DNA of 64,000 nucleotides from Prauserella isguenensis (GCF_014191605.1 NZ_JACHWU010000004.1:310001-374000), one strand, 5' to 3'. Shown: positions 8,026 through 18,208, counted from the first letter of the stretch. Notes: generated by a model from the letters alone, not told the origin. Program-made: numbers and translations.

Positions 8026-11010
8026 GTGGTTGCCACTGAGTCGGCCGGTACGCACGCGGTCAACGGCCGCGACACTGCGGTTCCTCGTGGTGTGCACCGA
8101 GACGACCTCACCTCCGGTGTCGGCGACCTGGCCGCGGTGGAACAGCTCCTCGACCGTGCCGACACGATGGAATGGCGTGCGCCGGAACTCGCGGCGATCC
8201 TCGGGGAACGGGCCGCGAGCCTGGCCGAGGCCGCGGGCGCGAACGCGCTGTGGGTCCGTGCCGAGGCCACGGTCGTCCATGCGCACGTCCTGCTCGGCCA
8301 CCGGGCGTCGACTGTTGGTCGCGCGGTGGCCGCGCTGCGGGCCGCGGAGGACGCCGAACTGCCGGTGATCGCCGCGCAGGTCCGCACCGACCTGGCGGTG
8401 TGTGCGCGCAGTGTCGGTGCGCCGCTCACCGGGCTGGCGATCCTGCGGCCCGTGCTCACCGTCAGCGGCCTGTCGACCGTGCGCCGCGCGACCGCGCTGT
8501 GCCACCTCGTCGGCTGTCTCGGCACGCTGGGACGCAAGGCCGAGCTCGACCGCGTGCTGCTCGAAGGCGACCGGCTCGTGGCCGGGGACGCCACGCTCCA
8601 CGACGACGACAAGCTCATGGCGCGTGGCATGATCCGCCTCGGCGTCTCCGCGCACCGCAGGCGACACGGTGACACGATGGGTGCCGCCGACGCGGCCAGA
8701 ACCGGCATCGGTTTTCTGGACCGCATGGCGGATCCCTCACGCGACGGCGGTGTCGCCAGGGTCCGGCTCGTCCTCGAACTCGTGTGCTCACTACTGGACC
8801 GTGGCGACGGCGAACCCGCCCTGGAAGCCGCTCAGCCCCTGTTCGACGAACCCGAACGTGCCGCCGCCGTCGCACCGACGGCGTGGCTGCGAACCGCGTT
8901 GGCCACCCGGGCCCTGTTGACCAACGGTGTCGCCGAATCCGCCGCCACGATGCTGCGCGACGCGCTGTACAGCGTCGTGCGCCACGACCTCGACGCGGTG
9001 GTGTCACGACTGTGGCTCGAACTGGCCAACGTCGAGGAACGCATCGGGAACCCCTCCGAAGCCGTGACGTGCCTGCACAACGCACGGGCTGCCGAACAGC
9101 GGTACGCACGCGCACGCAGCCAGGCGCGCGCGGTGCTGCACGGCGAGTTCGGCTCCGGGGAACAGGCGCCGGTGGATCTGGCGGAGATCGTGACCTCGGC
9201 ACGCCCACAGCAGACCGCACAGGCCGCCGCGGAGACGACCGCCGTCAACGGCGCCGTGCGACATACAGGCGTGCCGTCGGCAGGCGGCGAGCGGTCCGCG
9301 CCGGCCGACTTCGCGCCGGCCAACTTCGCGCCGGCCAACGGAGCCTCCGGCCGCCGGGCAGCGGCAGCCGCTCCGGCCGGGGTCAACGGTAGCGCTCTCG
9401 CGAACGGTCATTCACCGATCAACGGCCACGGTGCGGCCATGCGCAACGGAGCGGCCGTCGCCGGCTCTGCGGCGTCGGGCGCCGATACCGACCGTGCGCA
9501 CGCGAACGCTCCGGGGCCAGCGGCGGACGAGGAGACACCGACGACCGAACCGGCCGAGGGCGCGGCCGAGTCGACGATGGTCATGCCCGTGATCCCGCGC
9601 TTCGACGAACAAGCGAGCACCCGGTCCGCGGCAGCGAAGGCGAGTGCTCGGGCGGAGGCCGGCGGCAGCGCGATCGACGGCGCTTCCGCGGCTGCGGGGC
9701 ACGCAGCCGCCGAGCCCGTGACCACGGAAGCCGGTGCCACCGCACCCGCCGCCGAGGAACCCAGCACGTACGAACGCTTCGCGTCCGAACCCACGGCTTC
9801 GGAACCCGCCGCGGCCGGCCCCACCGTGTCGGCACCCACCGTGTCCTCACACTCGGTGTCCGCGCCCCGTATGTCCGTGCCCCCCGCGTCCGAGCCCCCT
9901 GTCGCCGAACCCGTTGGGCCCGCGTCCGTCGCGGAGGCGGGCGCGTCGGTGGACGAGAACTCGTCCGGGCACGACAGCGCAGCATCCGAACAGTCCGGCT
10001 CACGGAAGCGGCGACGGCACGACGTCGAACACGGCTCGGTCACCGCGCGCTCCGTGCTGGACCGACTGGGCATCTCCCCGTCGCGTAGCGGCGGCCGGCG
10101 TCACGCCTCCGGCCCCGATTCGACCGACACCGGGGGCACCAGCGAGGCGGCATCGCAGCCGGTGTCGTCCGGAGAACCGGCGTCGCCGGAGTCGTCGCCG
10201 ACCGAGCCCGCGTCGCCCGACGTCCTCGATTCGGGGACCGCCGGGGCGAGTGTCGAACCGATCCTGGCCGCCGCGACCGCCTCCGCGCCGCAGAACGACG
10301 CGACGGCGATCCTGCCCGCCGTCAACGACGACATCCGGGATCCGTCGGCGGCTCAGGTCGATACCGCCGGTTCCGGCAGGGACAGGTCCGCCGACGACTC
10401 CGATGCGCCGGTCGGCGAATCCGTGGCCGATCCCTGGCTGCCACGGGTAAAACTGCCCCCGCCGTTACTGCCCGTTGACGGGTTCACCGCGGACGGGGAC
10501 CCGGTCGGCGGCCACACCCGTGCGGCCGAGCCGGGACCGACCGCGCCGGAGCCGGCGGCGTCGGAACCAGCGGTCTCGGAACCCGCCACACCGGAACCCG
10601 CGGTAGGGGACACGGGCGCCGCGGAGTTCGCGCCCGCGGACTCCGCGGGAACCCGCTCTGCCCCGTCGGTCTCCGCACCCGAACCGGCGGAATCCGAACC
10701 CGCCGAGGCCGCACCCTCCTACGCCGAGCCCGCGGACGTGCAGTCTGCCGACGCGCAGCCCGCGGGCGGTGTTCCCGACCTGCCGCGGCACGAACTCCCG
10801 CTCGACGAGCCACCGGAGGACGCCGGGCTGGCGGAACTGCTCGCCCGCGCGCTCGCGGAACACCAGGTCGCGTCCGGTGCCGCCCTCGCGTCGACGCCGG
10901 GCGGGCACGATCGGGAGAACCACACCGTTGGCAGCGGGGCGGGCGTGAACGGCAGCCGCCGCAACGGCAGTGCACACGCCCACACCCGCGGTCGGCGTCA
11001 CGATCGATAA
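8026..11010 (+). CDS. Bipartite protein: TPR-like helical N-half, Ala/Pro/Glu/Ser-rich C-half
   Basis: The protein has 994 residues from GTG 8026, with a GCGGAG ribosome site. Residues 1-380 are helical and Ala/Leu-rich (LLDRADTMEWRAPELAAILG, ALATRALLTNGVAESAATML, AVTCLHNARAAEQRYA), resembling tetratricopeptide-type solenoids. From about residue 390 on it is low-complexity, with runs such as FAPANFAPANG near 430 and repeated SEPA, APEPA and VSAP near 580-630 and 830-890; it is probably disordered. Short predicted helices return near the end (LAELLARALAEHQ), before a His/Arg-rich tail. It lies 99 bases upstream of gdh in the same direction and may be cotranscribed. No function is known; a scaffold or regulator of the neighbouring dehydrogenase is only an inference. 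Confidence 0.75.
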   Translation: MVATESAGTHAVNGRDTAVPRGVHRDDLTSGVGDLAAVEQLLDRADTMEWRAPELAAILGERAASLAEAAGANALWVRAEATVVHAHVLLGHRASTVGRAVAALRAAEDAELPVIAAQVRTDLAVCARSVGAPLTGLAILRPVLTVSGLSTVRRATALCHLVGCLGTLGRKAELDRVLLEGDRLVAGDATLHDDDKLMARGMIRLGVSAHRRRHGDTMGAADAARTGIGFLDRMADPSRDGGVARVRLVLELVCSLLDRGDGEPALEAAQPLFDEPERAAAVAPTAWLRTALATRALLTNGVAESAATMLRDALYSVVRHDLDAVVSRLWLELANVEERIGNPSEAVTCLHNARAAEQRYARARSQARAVLHGEFGSGEQAPVDLAEIVTSARPQQTAQAAAETTAVNGAVRHTGVPSAGGERSAPADFAPANFAPANGASGRRAAAAAPAGVNGSALANGHSPINGHGAAMRNGAAVAGSAASGADTDRAHANAPGPAADEETPTTEPAEGAAESTMVMPVIPRFDEQASTRSAAAKASARAEAGGSAIDGASAAAGHAAAEPVTTEAGATAPAAEEPSTYERFASEPTASEPAAAGPTVSAPTVSSHSVSAPRMSVPPASEPPVAEPVGPASVAEAGASVDENSSGHDSAASEQSGSRKRRRHDVEHGSVTARSVLDRLGISPSRSGGRRHASGPDSTDTGGTSEAASQPVSSGEPASPESSPTEPASPDVLDSGTAGASVEPILAAATASAPQNDATAILPAVNDDIRDPSAAQVDTAGSGRDRSADDSDAPVGESVADPWLPRVKLPPPLLPVDGFTADGDPVGGHTRAAEPGPTAPEPAASEPAVSEPATPEPAVGDTGAAEFAPADSAGTRSAPSVSAPEPAESEPAEAAPSYAEPADVQSADAQPAGGVPDLPRHELPLDEPPEDAGLAELLARALAEHQVASGAALASTPGGHDRENHTVGSGAGVNGSRRNGSAHAHTRGRRHDR

Positions 11011-11109
11011 GACCTGCGCCATCCGGCGACCCGTAGGGCAGCGTCCCGATACAGTGGCGACGACCGAACGGCACGTCCGCGCTGTCATCGCCAGAGTTGG
11101 AGAGTTGCG

Positions 11110-14100
11110 TTGCCCGACATGAGCTCGACCGGTGTCCAGGCCCGTCCACAGGACGCGGTGCGGGAAGGCCCCACGCCCAGCCGGCGTAGCCCGGAACAAC
11201 TCCGGGACGACCTCGTCGCCAGCGCGGCGGCGCAGGCCCCGGACATCGCCGATCTCATCGGTCACTATTACCGCTTGATTCCCGCCGAGGAGATCATCGG
11301 TGAGAGCCCCGGCGATCTCGTGGGCGCCGTGCGCTCGCACCTCGAACTGGCGCGCAACCGTGTACCGGGCAGGCCGGCGCTGCGGCTGTTCAACCCGACG
11401 ACCGCGGAGGACGGCTGGTCCAGCGAATCGACCGTCATCCAGGTCGTCACCGACGACATGCCGTACCTGGTCGACTCGGTCGTGGCCGAGCTGGCGCGCG
11501 GCGGCGTGCAGGTGCAGCGCATCGTCCACCCGATCATGCTGGTCACGCGCGACATGTCCGGCGGTCTGCAGCAGCTCCACCCCGGTGGCGACGTCGAGCG
11601 GCCGCCTACGGGCGCGATCGTCGAGTCGTGGATGTACCTCGAGATCGACACGATCACCGATGTGGACCGTGCGCGCGACTGTGAGCACCGGCTGCTGGCG
11701 GTGCTCGAGGACGTGCGCGAGGTCGTCGAGGACACCGATCGCATGGCCGCGGCCGCGCTGTCGCTCGCCGACGAACTCGACAACACGCCTCCGCCACGGC
11801 CCGAGCAGGAGGTCCACGACGGTGCGCAGCTGCTGCGCTGGCTCGCGGACGGCCACCTGACGTTCCTCGGTTACCGGCACTACGAGGTGATCGACGACGG
11901 CGGCGAGCCTGCGCTGCGTGCCGTGCTCGCGTCCGGCCTCGGCGTGCTGCGACAGGACAGTCTCGCCGCGCGCAACCTCACCGCGGGACCGGATTCGACG
12001 GCGCAGGCGCTGAAACCGGAACTGCTGGTGCTCACACAGGCCGGTGCACCGTCCACAGTGCACCGTCCGATCTACCCGTATTACGTGGGCGTCAAGACGT
12101 TCGACGCCGACGGCAACGTCACCGGGGAGCACCGGTTCCTCGGCATGTTCACCACGACCGCCCTGCACGAGGACGTGCTCGATATCCCGGTCGTCGAGCG
12201 CCGAGTGCGGGAGGTCATCCACCGCGCCGGGTTCCCGATGCAGTCCTACTCCGGTCAGCGGATGCTCGAGGTGCTGCAGAACTGGCCGCGCGCGGATCTG
12301 TTCTCGGCGGATCCGGATTCGCTGTACGCCACGGCCACGGGCGCCATCACGCTGGCCGACCGCCGCAGGCTGCGGTTGTTCCTGCGGCGCGACACGTACG
12401 GCCGGTTCTACTCGTGCCTGGTGTTCCTGCCGCGCGACCGGTACACGACCCGGTCGCGGCTGGCGATGCAGCAGGTGCTGCTCGACGAGCTCGAGGGCAC
12501 CCATCTGGAGTACGCGACGCGGCTGGGAGAGACGCAGCTCGCGCAGGTGCACTTCACCGTCCACACCGACCCGGCCGCGACCGTCGAGCCCGAGACCCTG
12601 CGCATCCAGGAGCGGCTCTCCGAGGCCATGCGCAGCTGGGACGACCTGATGGTCGAGGCGATCCTCGCGGAACGGCGCGAGCGCGCCGGGGACGGCAAAG
12701 CCGTCACGTTCGCGGGCGAGGAGTCGGCCACCGAGCAGGCGCATCGCTACGCCACGGTGTTCCCGGAGGCGTACAAAGAGGATTTCGACGCCGAGTCGGC
12801 GTTGCGCGACCTGCGCATGTTGGAGTCCCTCGACGGGCGCGGCGACGTGCGGATGTCGTTCTACCTGCCGCCCGACGCGGCGCCGGGCGAGCGCCGGTTC
12901 AAGCTCTACACCCAGGGCGACGGGGTGACCCTGTCGACGATGCTGCCGTTGCTGCAGCGCATGGGCGTCGAGGTGGTCGACGAGCGGCCGTACGAACTGT
13001 CGCGGGAGGACGGTGCCCGGCTGTGGATCTACGACTTCGGCCTGCGCATCGATGCCGACGTGCTCGCCGCGGTCGAATCCGAGGACGACCTGCAGGTGCG
13101 GTTCCAGGACGCGTTCGCGGCCGAATGGCGCGGTGACGCCGAGGTCGACGGGTTCAACGCCCTCGTGCTGCGTGCCGGACTCGACTGGCGGCAGGTCGCG
13201 GTGCTGCGCGCGTACGCCCGGTACCTGCGCCAGGCGGGTTCGCCGTACTCGCAGGACTACATCGAGACGACGGTGCTGGCGCACACCGACATCGCCACGG
13301 CGCTGGTGCGGCTGTTCGAAACCCGGTTCGGTCCGGACGACGCGCACCGCGAGGACCGTGCGAGCGAACAGGTCGACGAGATCAACTCGATGATCGACGA
13401 GGTCACGAGTCTCGACCAGGACCGGATCCTGCGCAGGCTGTTGTCGGTGATCGTGGCGACACTGCGCACGAACTACCGCGTCACCGACGCCGACGGGAAC
13501 CCGCGCCGGTACCTCGCGTTCAAGCTCGACCCCCAACAGGTTCCCGACCTGCCCGAACCGCGCCCGGCGTACGAGGTCTTCGTCTGCTCGCCGCGGGTCG
13601 AAGGTGTCCACCTGCGGTTCGGTTCGGTGGCCCGGGGCGGGCTGCGCTGGTCGGACCGTCGGGAGGACTTCCGCACCGAGGTGCTGGGCCTGGTGAAGGC
13701 GCAGGCGGTCAAGAACGCGGTCATCGTGCCGGTCGGCGCGAAGGGTGGGTTCGTCGTCAAGCGGCCGCCGGTCGCGACGGGAGACGCGGGTCTCGACCGG
13801 GAGGCGCACCACTCGGAGGGCGTCGCCTGCTACCGCATGTTCATCTCCGGCCTGCTGGACCTCACCGACAACCTGGTCGACGGCGTGACGGTGCCCGCGC
13901 GTGACGTCGTCCGCTACGACGGCGACGACAACTACCTCGTCGTCGCGGCGGACAAGGGGACGGCGACGTTCTCCGACATCGCCAACGAGGTCGCCAAGAG
14001 CTACGGCTTCTGGCTGGGCGACGCGTTCGCCTCGGGCGGGTCCGTGGGCTACGACCACAAGGCCATGGGCATCACGGCGAAGGGGGCGTGGGAGAGCGTC

Positions 14101-16059
14101 AAGCGGCACTTCCGCGAACTCGGGGTGGACACGCAGAGCCAGGACTTCACGGTCGTCGGCATCGGCGACATGGGCGGCGACGTGTTCGGCAACGGCATGC
14201 TGCTGTCCGAGCACATCCGCCTCGTGGCCGCGTTCAACCACCTGCACATCTTCCTGGATCCGAACCCCGACGCGGCCAGTGCGTTCGCCGAGCGCTCGCG
14301 GTTGTTCGAACTGCCGCGCTCGACGTGGGACGACTACGACCGGTCGCTCATCAGCGAGGGTGGAGGGATCTACCCTCGCAGTGCGAAGACCGTCCCGATC
14401 ACGCCGCAGGTGGCGCAGGCGCTCGGGTTGCAACCCGGCGTCGAGAGCATGTCGCCCGCCGAACTGGTCCACGCGATCCTGCAGGCACCGGTCGATCTAC
14501 TGTGGAACGGCGGTATCGGCACGTACGTGAAGGCGTCCGACGAACGGCACGCCGACGCGGGCGACAAGGCCAACGACGCCGTCCGGGTCAACGGCTCCCA
14601 GGTGCGCGCCAAGGTCATCGGTGAGGGCGGCAACCTCGGGCTCACCCAGCGCGGGCGGATCGAGTTCGCCCGCGCCGGCGGCAAGGTCAACACCGATGCG
14701 CTCGACAACTCGGCAGGCGTCGACTGCTCCGACCACGAGGTCAACATCAAGATCCTGCTCGACAAGCTCGTCGAGACGGGGGAGCTGGACGTCTCCGAGC
14801 GCAACGCGCTGCTCGAAGTGATGACCGACGAGGTCGGCGAACTCGTGCTGCGGGACAACTACACGCAGAACGGTGTGCTCGGCGTCTCCCGCCATCACAC
14901 CGACTCGATGGTGTCGGTGCACCGCAGGCTCGTCGGCGCGCTCGAAGCGAAGGGTGCGCTGGACCGCGAACTCGAGGCGCTGCCCACCGACGCCGGGTTC
15001 GGCGAGCTCGAACAGGCTGAGGAGGGGCTGACCTCGCCCGAACTGGCCACGGTACTGGCGCACGTCAAGCTGGACCTGAAGGACGAGATCCTCGCCAGCG
15101 AACTGCCCGACGCCGAGGTGTTCAGCCGCCGCGCCGTCGAGTACTTCCCGTCGGCGCTGCGCAACCGGTTCGGCGCCTCGGTGGCCAAGCATCCGCTGCT
15201 GCGGCAGATCACGACGACATGGCTGGTCAACGAGGTCGTCGACGGTGCGGGGCTGACGTACGCGTTCCGCCTGGCCGAGGAGCTCAACGCGACGGCGACC
15301 GACGCGGTGCGGGCCTACTCGGTGGTCACGAACGTCTACGGTCTACCCGAGGTGTGGCAGGCGATCGCCGAGCTCGACAACGTCGTGGCGACCGAGATCG
15401 CCGACGAAATGACCTTGGAGACCCGCCGGTTGCTCGATCGGGCATCGCGGTGGTTCCTGACCAACCGGCCGCAGCCGCTGCCCGTCGGGGCCGAGATCAA
15501 CCGGTTCGGCGAACCGGTGCGTGCGCTGACCGGTGAGTTGGGCAAGCTCGTGCGCGGGCGAGAGTCCGAGAAGGTGCGCGCCGAGGTCGGCAGGCTGACC
15601 GAGGCAGGCGTGCCCACCGAGCTCGCCGAGCGCGTGAGTGAGCTGCTGCTCGGCTACGCCCTGCTGGACATCACGGAGGTCGCGGAGCTCGCCGAGCCGG
15701 ACGGGGACGGCACGCCCGTGGACGTCGCCGAGCTGTACCTCGCGCTGTCGGACCACCTGGGTTTCGACCACATGCTGGCGTCGGTGAACCAGCTCGAGCG
15801 CGACAACCGGTGGCACGCGCTGGCCAGGCTCGCCCTGCGCGACGACCTGTACGGCTCCCTGCGCGCGATCACCCTGGATGCGTTGCGGCACAGCGACCCC
15901 GGCGACTCGGTCGACGACAAGATCGCCAAGTGGGAGGAGGCCAACGCCTCCCGGCTGGCGCGTTCGCGGGTCACGCTCGACGAGATCTCCCGGTCCGGGC
16001 GGATCGACCTCGCGACGCTGTCGGTCGCTGCACGCCAGATCCGGAGCACCGTCGGATGA
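11110..16059 (+). CDS. gdh: NAD-specific glutamate dehydrogenase, large type
   Basis: The protein has 1,649 residues, the length of the L-180 class of NAD-glutamate dehydrogenase. The enzyme converts glutamate to 2-oxoglutarate and ammonium in the cytoplasm (EC 1.4.1.2). N-terminal ACT-like and helical regulatory parts (VTDDMPYLVDSVVAELARGG) precede the catalytic core near residues 830-1210. The core shows GGLRWSDRREDFRTEVLGL, KNAVIVPVGAKGGF with the catalytic Lys, and the nucleotide-binding VVGIGDMGGDVFGNGML. TTG 11110 fits the GGAG site at 11099-11102 best; ATG 11119 is the alternative. In mycobacteria this enzyme is controlled by GarA. The stop overlaps the next start (ATGA). Confidence 0.95.
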   Translation: MPDMSSTGVQARPQDAVREGPTPSRRSPEQLRDDLVASAAAQAPDIADLIGHYYRLIPAEEIIGESPGDLVGAVRSHLELARNRVPGRPALRLFNPTTAEDGWSSESTVIQVVTDDMPYLVDSVVAELARGGVQVQRIVHPIMLVTRDMSGGLQQLHPGGDVERPPTGAIVESWMYLEIDTITDVDRARDCEHRLLAVLEDVREVVEDTDRMAAAALSLADELDNTPPPRPEQEVHDGAQLLRWLADGHLTFLGYRHYEVIDDGGEPALRAVLASGLGVLRQDSLAARNLTAGPDSTAQALKPELLVLTQAGAPSTVHRPIYPYYVGVKTFDADGNVTGEHRFLGMFTTTALHEDVLDIPVVERRVREVIHRAGFPMQSYSGQRMLEVLQNWPRADLFSADPDSLYATATGAITLADRRRLRLFLRRDTYGRFYSCLVFLPRDRYTTRSRLAMQQVLLDELEGTHLEYATRLGETQLAQVHFTVHTDPAATVEPETLRIQERLSEAMRSWDDLMVEAILAERRERAGDGKAVTFAGEESATEQAHRYATVFPEAYKEDFDAESALRDLRMLESLDGRGDVRMSFYLPPDAAPGERRFKLYTQGDGVTLSTMLPLLQRMGVEVVDERPYELSREDGARLWIYDFGLRIDADVLAAVESEDDLQVRFQDAFAAEWRGDAEVDGFNALVLRAGLDWRQVAVLRAYARYLRQAGSPYSQDYIETTVLAHTDIATALVRLFETRFGPDDAHREDRASEQVDEINSMIDEVTSLDQDRILRRLLSVIVATLRTNYRVTDADGNPRRYLAFKLDPQQVPDLPEPRPAYEVFVCSPRVEGVHLRFGSVARGGLRWSDRREDFRTEVLGLVKAQAVKNAVIVPVGAKGGFVVKRPPVATGDAGLDREAHHSEGVACYRMFISGLLDLTDNLVDGVTVPARDVVRYDGDDNYLVVAADKGTATFSDIANEVAKSYGFWLGDAFASGGSVGYDHKAMGITAKGAWESVKRHFRELGVDTQSQDFTVVGIGDMGGDVFGNGMLLSEHIRLVAAFNHLHIFLDPNPDAASAFAERSRLFELPRSTWDDYDRSLISEGGGIYPRSAKTVPITPQVAQALGLQPGVESMSPAELVHAILQAPVDLLWNGGIGTYVKASDERHADAGDKANDAVRVNGSQVRAKVIGEGGNLGLTQRGRIEFARAGGKVNTDALDNSAGVDCSDHEVNIKILLDKLVETGELDVSERNALLEVMTDEVGELVLRDNYTQNGVLGVSRHHTDSMVSVHRRLVGALEAKGALDRELEALPTDAGFGELEQAEEGLTSPELATVLAHVKLDLKDEILASELPDAEVFSRRAVEYFPSALRNRFGASVAKHPLLRQITTTWLVNEVVDGAGLTYAFRLAEELNATATDAVRAYSVVTNVYGLPEVWQAIAELDNVVATEIADEMTLETRRLLDRASRWFLTNRPQPLPVGAEINRFGEPVRALTGELGKLVRGRESEKVRAEVGRLTEAGVPTELAERVSELLLGYALLDITEVAELAEPDGDGTPVDVAELYLALSDHLGFDHMLASVNQLERDNRWHALARLALRDDLYGSLRAITLDALRHSDPGDSVDDKIAKWEEANASRLARSRVTLDEISRSGRIDLATLSVAARQIRSTVG

Positions 16060-16493
16060 GTGCCGCGGAATACGTGACACACGTGCGGCCCCGCTGGTCC
16101 GACATGGACGCCTTCGGGCACGTCAACCACGCGTGCATGGTGACACTCCTGGAGGAGGCGCGTGTGCCGCTGCTGTTCGACGACGCGACCGCGCGGGGCC
16201 TGGGCGAGTTCGCCAAGGGCACGGTCGTGGTCAAGCTCGGCGTCGACTACAAGGCGCCGGTGATCGTCGACGGCAAACAGCTGCGCGTCGGCATCACGAT
16301 GCCGCGACTGCGGCAGGCCTCGTTCACCCTGGCCTACCGTGTCCACAACGGACCGTCCGCATCGGACCCGGTCGCGGTGACGGCGTGGACGTTGCTGGCG
16401 CCGTACGACGTCGGTGCGGCCCGGCCGCGCAGGCTCGTCGCGCAGGAACGCGACTTCTTGACGGAACACATCCCGGAGGCCGACGGTGCCTGA
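16056..16493 (+). CDS. Acyl-CoA thioesterase, hot-dog fold
   Basis: The protein has 145 residues and belongs to the 4-hydroxybenzoyl-CoA thioesterase/YbgC group. The signature RPRWSDMDAFGHVNHACMV near residues 12-30 carries the catalytic Asp and the N-terminal end of the hot-dog helix, and LGVDYKAPV follows. It hydrolyses acyl-CoA thioesters in the cytoplasm; the acyl chain is unknown. Its ATG overlaps the gdh stop by four bases, so translation is coupled. The same order, with the following gene, occurs next to mycobacterial gdh (Rv2475c and Rv2474c, from memory). Confidence 0.88.
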   Translation: MSAAEYVTHVRPRWSDMDAFGHVNHACMVTLLEEARVPLLFDDATARGLGEFAKGTVVVKLGVDYKAPVIVDGKQLRVGITMPRLRQASFTLAYRVHNGPSASDPVAVTAWTLLAPYDVGAARPRRLVAQERDFLTEHIPEADGA

Positions 16494-17121
16494 GCTGCGA
16501 ATCCCCGATCCCGCGGACCGCGAGTCGCTGGGCGCGTTCATCGCCAGGGCGGTGCGGCTCGACGCGCAGGCGATCGTGCGGTTGCGCATGCGCGCACCCG
16601 GTGTGCTCGAGGCCTGGGCGAGCACACCGTTCGAGGTGCTCGTGACGCGGGCGGTGGAGGGCGACGTCGAGCCGGGCGACGTGACCGTGTCCGGATCGGA
16701 GCTCCTCGCGGCGCTGACCGTCGCACCCGGCGAGCGGATGGACCCGGGACCGTCCCGGGACCTGCTGTGGCGGTCCGAGTTGCCTGCAGGCAAGGGATGG
16801 CGACAGGTCGACACGTTGCCCGCGGCCGTCGTCGCCGACCTGGCCGACCGCGGCGTCGCGCTCGCCAGGGAGAACGTCGGCCCGCAGGGAACCCCACCCG
16901 CGTCGTTGATGGATCAGACGGTACTCACCGTGTCCGGCGACGACACCGAGCTCGAGGTGCCGATGCGGTGCCTGTTCGCGATGTCCGGCATGGGTTTCGT
17001 CGACTCGTCGGTCTCCGGCGACGTCGTGCGCGTGGCGGCCACCGACGCGTGGTTGCGGCTCGACGGCCGCTACGGTGCGGTCGTCCGCCGTAGGCACGCC
17101 CTGCTGCCGCTGCTGTTCTGA
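16486..17121 (+). CDS. Conserved hypothetical protein coupled to the thioesterase
   Basis: The protein has 211 residues from GTG 16486, overlapping the thioesterase stop by eight bases, which implies coupled translation. It has no signal peptide or membrane segment. The visible parts are an N-terminal helix (SLGAFIARAVRLDAQAIVRL), a beta-rich middle (FEVLVTRAVEGDVEPGDVTV) and a C-terminal stretch ending RRRHALLPLLF. No catalytic motif is recognised. A gene of similar size and place follows the thioesterase in mycobacteria. Function is unknown; genomic linkage to gdh and ettA is the only clue. Confidence 0.8.
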   Translation: MPELRIPDPADRESLGAFIARAVRLDAQAIVRLRMRAPGVLEAWASTPFEVLVTRAVEGDVEPGDVTVSGSELLAALTVAPGERMDPGPSRDLLWRSELPAGKGWRQVDTLPAAVVADLADRGVALARENVGPQGTPPASLMDQTVLTVSGDDTELEVPMRCLFAMSGMGFVDSSVSGDVVRVAATDAWLRLDGRYGAVVRRRHALLPLLF

Positions 17122-17316
17122 GCGCACTCGCCGGCCGGGTGACCGGCGGCGAATCGCCGGCACGGACCGATTCCGGTGTCATGGTCGGAGGACAGGCGTA
17201 CGACGAGCACGCCGACCAGTCCTTCGACCCCGATGGGATCGGCGACATGGGCATGGGCGCGGAAGGCTGACCGCGAGCCCTGCTCACCGGACTCGAGGCG
17301 CTCGCCGATCAGGGCG
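17122..17316. other. Intergenic region with a 29-codon ORF of doubtful status
   Basis: The gap between convergent genes holds GC-rich inverted stretches just after the stop at 17121. ATG 17181 opens a 29-codon frame ending at 17270 with an acidic, Gly-rich product, but no ribosome site precedes it. No other feature is seen. Confidence 0.3.
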
Positions 17317-17580
17317 TCACGTCCGGAGGTGTCGTTCCGCTTCGCCCTGTTTGGTGAGCTCGGCGTAGAAGTGCGGATCCTCGAGGTCCGATTCGTGGAC
17401 GACCCACGAAGACCACGGAACAGGGCACGGAGGCTCGTGCTCCGGATCGGGGCACAGCAGCCGGACGAACCGCTCTTTGAGCTCGTTCGCTTCGGCTTCG
17501 GTGGCGTAGACGCCGATGCGAATTTCCCAGACGCCCGGTTGTTCACCCTCGGGATCGTCACGACCTGGGTCGCGTGGCAT
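17317..17580 (-). CDS. Small SPOR-like hypothetical protein
   Basis: From ATG 17580 (MPRDPGRDDP) it encodes 87 residues; ATG 17598 would add six. After an acidic N-terminus comes WEIRIGVYATEAEANELKERFVRLLC, a pattern like SPOR or ligand-like beta-alpha folds. Then come CPDPEHEPPCPVPWSSW and an acidic stretch. Three Cys lie close together (near residues 42, 50 and 51), which might bind metal. It has no signal peptide. Function is unknown. It converges with the gene ending at 17121. Confidence 0.7.
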   Translation of the reverse strand: MPRDPGRDDPEGEQPGVWEIRIGVYATEAEANELKERFVRLLCPDPEHEPPCPVPWSSWVVHESDLEDPHFYAELTKQGEAERHLRT

Positions 17581-17791
17581 CGATAACCCCTCGTACATCG
17601 TGCCCTTTACGTGGCGCCGTTCCGGAGCACGACGCTACGGTTCGGCTCCTGTGCCGGACGGTACCAGTGGCGTGGGACGTCGCAACGCCGTTTTCGACGC
17701 CGCAGACGGTTACGCACGGTGCGAACCAGGCCAAGTGGCGAACCGTCAACGGCGGCGATCGAGGGGTGGCGCCGGCGATCACGCCCGCTGA

Positions 17792-18196
17792 TCAGACCCA
17801 GCTGTTCATCATCGACTGGGCCGCCATCTCGAGGTAGTCCCACAGCTGTGTGCGGTACGGCTCGGCGATTCCGGTCTCGTCGACGGCGATGCGCATCGCC
17901 CGCAACCAAGCGTCACGTTCGATGGGCCCGATCTTGTACGGCGCGTGCCGCATCCGCAGCCGCGGATGGCCGCGCTGCTCGGAATAGGTCTGCGGCCCGC
18001 CCCAGTACTGCATGAGGAACAGCCGCAACCGGTCCTCGGCCGGGCCGAGATCCTCCTCGGGATACAGCGGGCGCAGCACCTCGTCGTCGGCGACCTCGGC
18101 GTAGAACCGCGCCACCAGCTTCCGGAACGTCTCCTCACCGCCCACCGCGTCGTAGAACGTGCGGGGGTCGGCGGATCCGTCGCTGGCCTCAGACAC
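17792..18196 (-). CDS. glbO: Truncated haemoglobin, group II (trHbO)
   Basis: From GTG 18196 it encodes 134 residues. The globin shows [18 protein letters not shown] with the B10 Tyr, LYPEEDL with the CD1 Tyr, the group II signature [23 protein letters not shown] with the proximal His, and ERDAWLRAM with the G8 Trp. Group II haemoglobins bind oxygen tightly and react with nitric oxide and peroxide. The start is uncertain. An ATG at 18294, thirteen bases past the mscS stop, opens a repeat-bearing N-terminal extension in another frame that would fuse to this globin after a one-base shift (see findings). The place corresponds to Rv2470. Confidence 0.88.
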   Translation of the reverse strand: MSEASDGSADPRTFYDAVGGEETFRKLVARFYAEVADDEVLRPLYPEEDLGPAEDRLRLFLMQYWGGPQTYSEQRGHPRLRMRHAPYKIGPIERDAWLRAMRIAVDETGIAEPYRTQLWDYLEMAAQSMMNSWV

Positions 18197-18208
18197 TTCG
18201 GAATACCT

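Noticed and set aside
10465-14472. A 1,335-codon open frame on the minus strand across gdh
   Set aside because: It is a shadow of gdh produced by high third-position GC. It is Arg/His/Asp/Val-rich without domains, while the plus strand encodes clear glutamate dehydrogenase motifs.
17181-17270. 29-codon ORF as a gene
   Set aside because: It has no ribosome site or recognisable product, and a chance frame of this length is expected.
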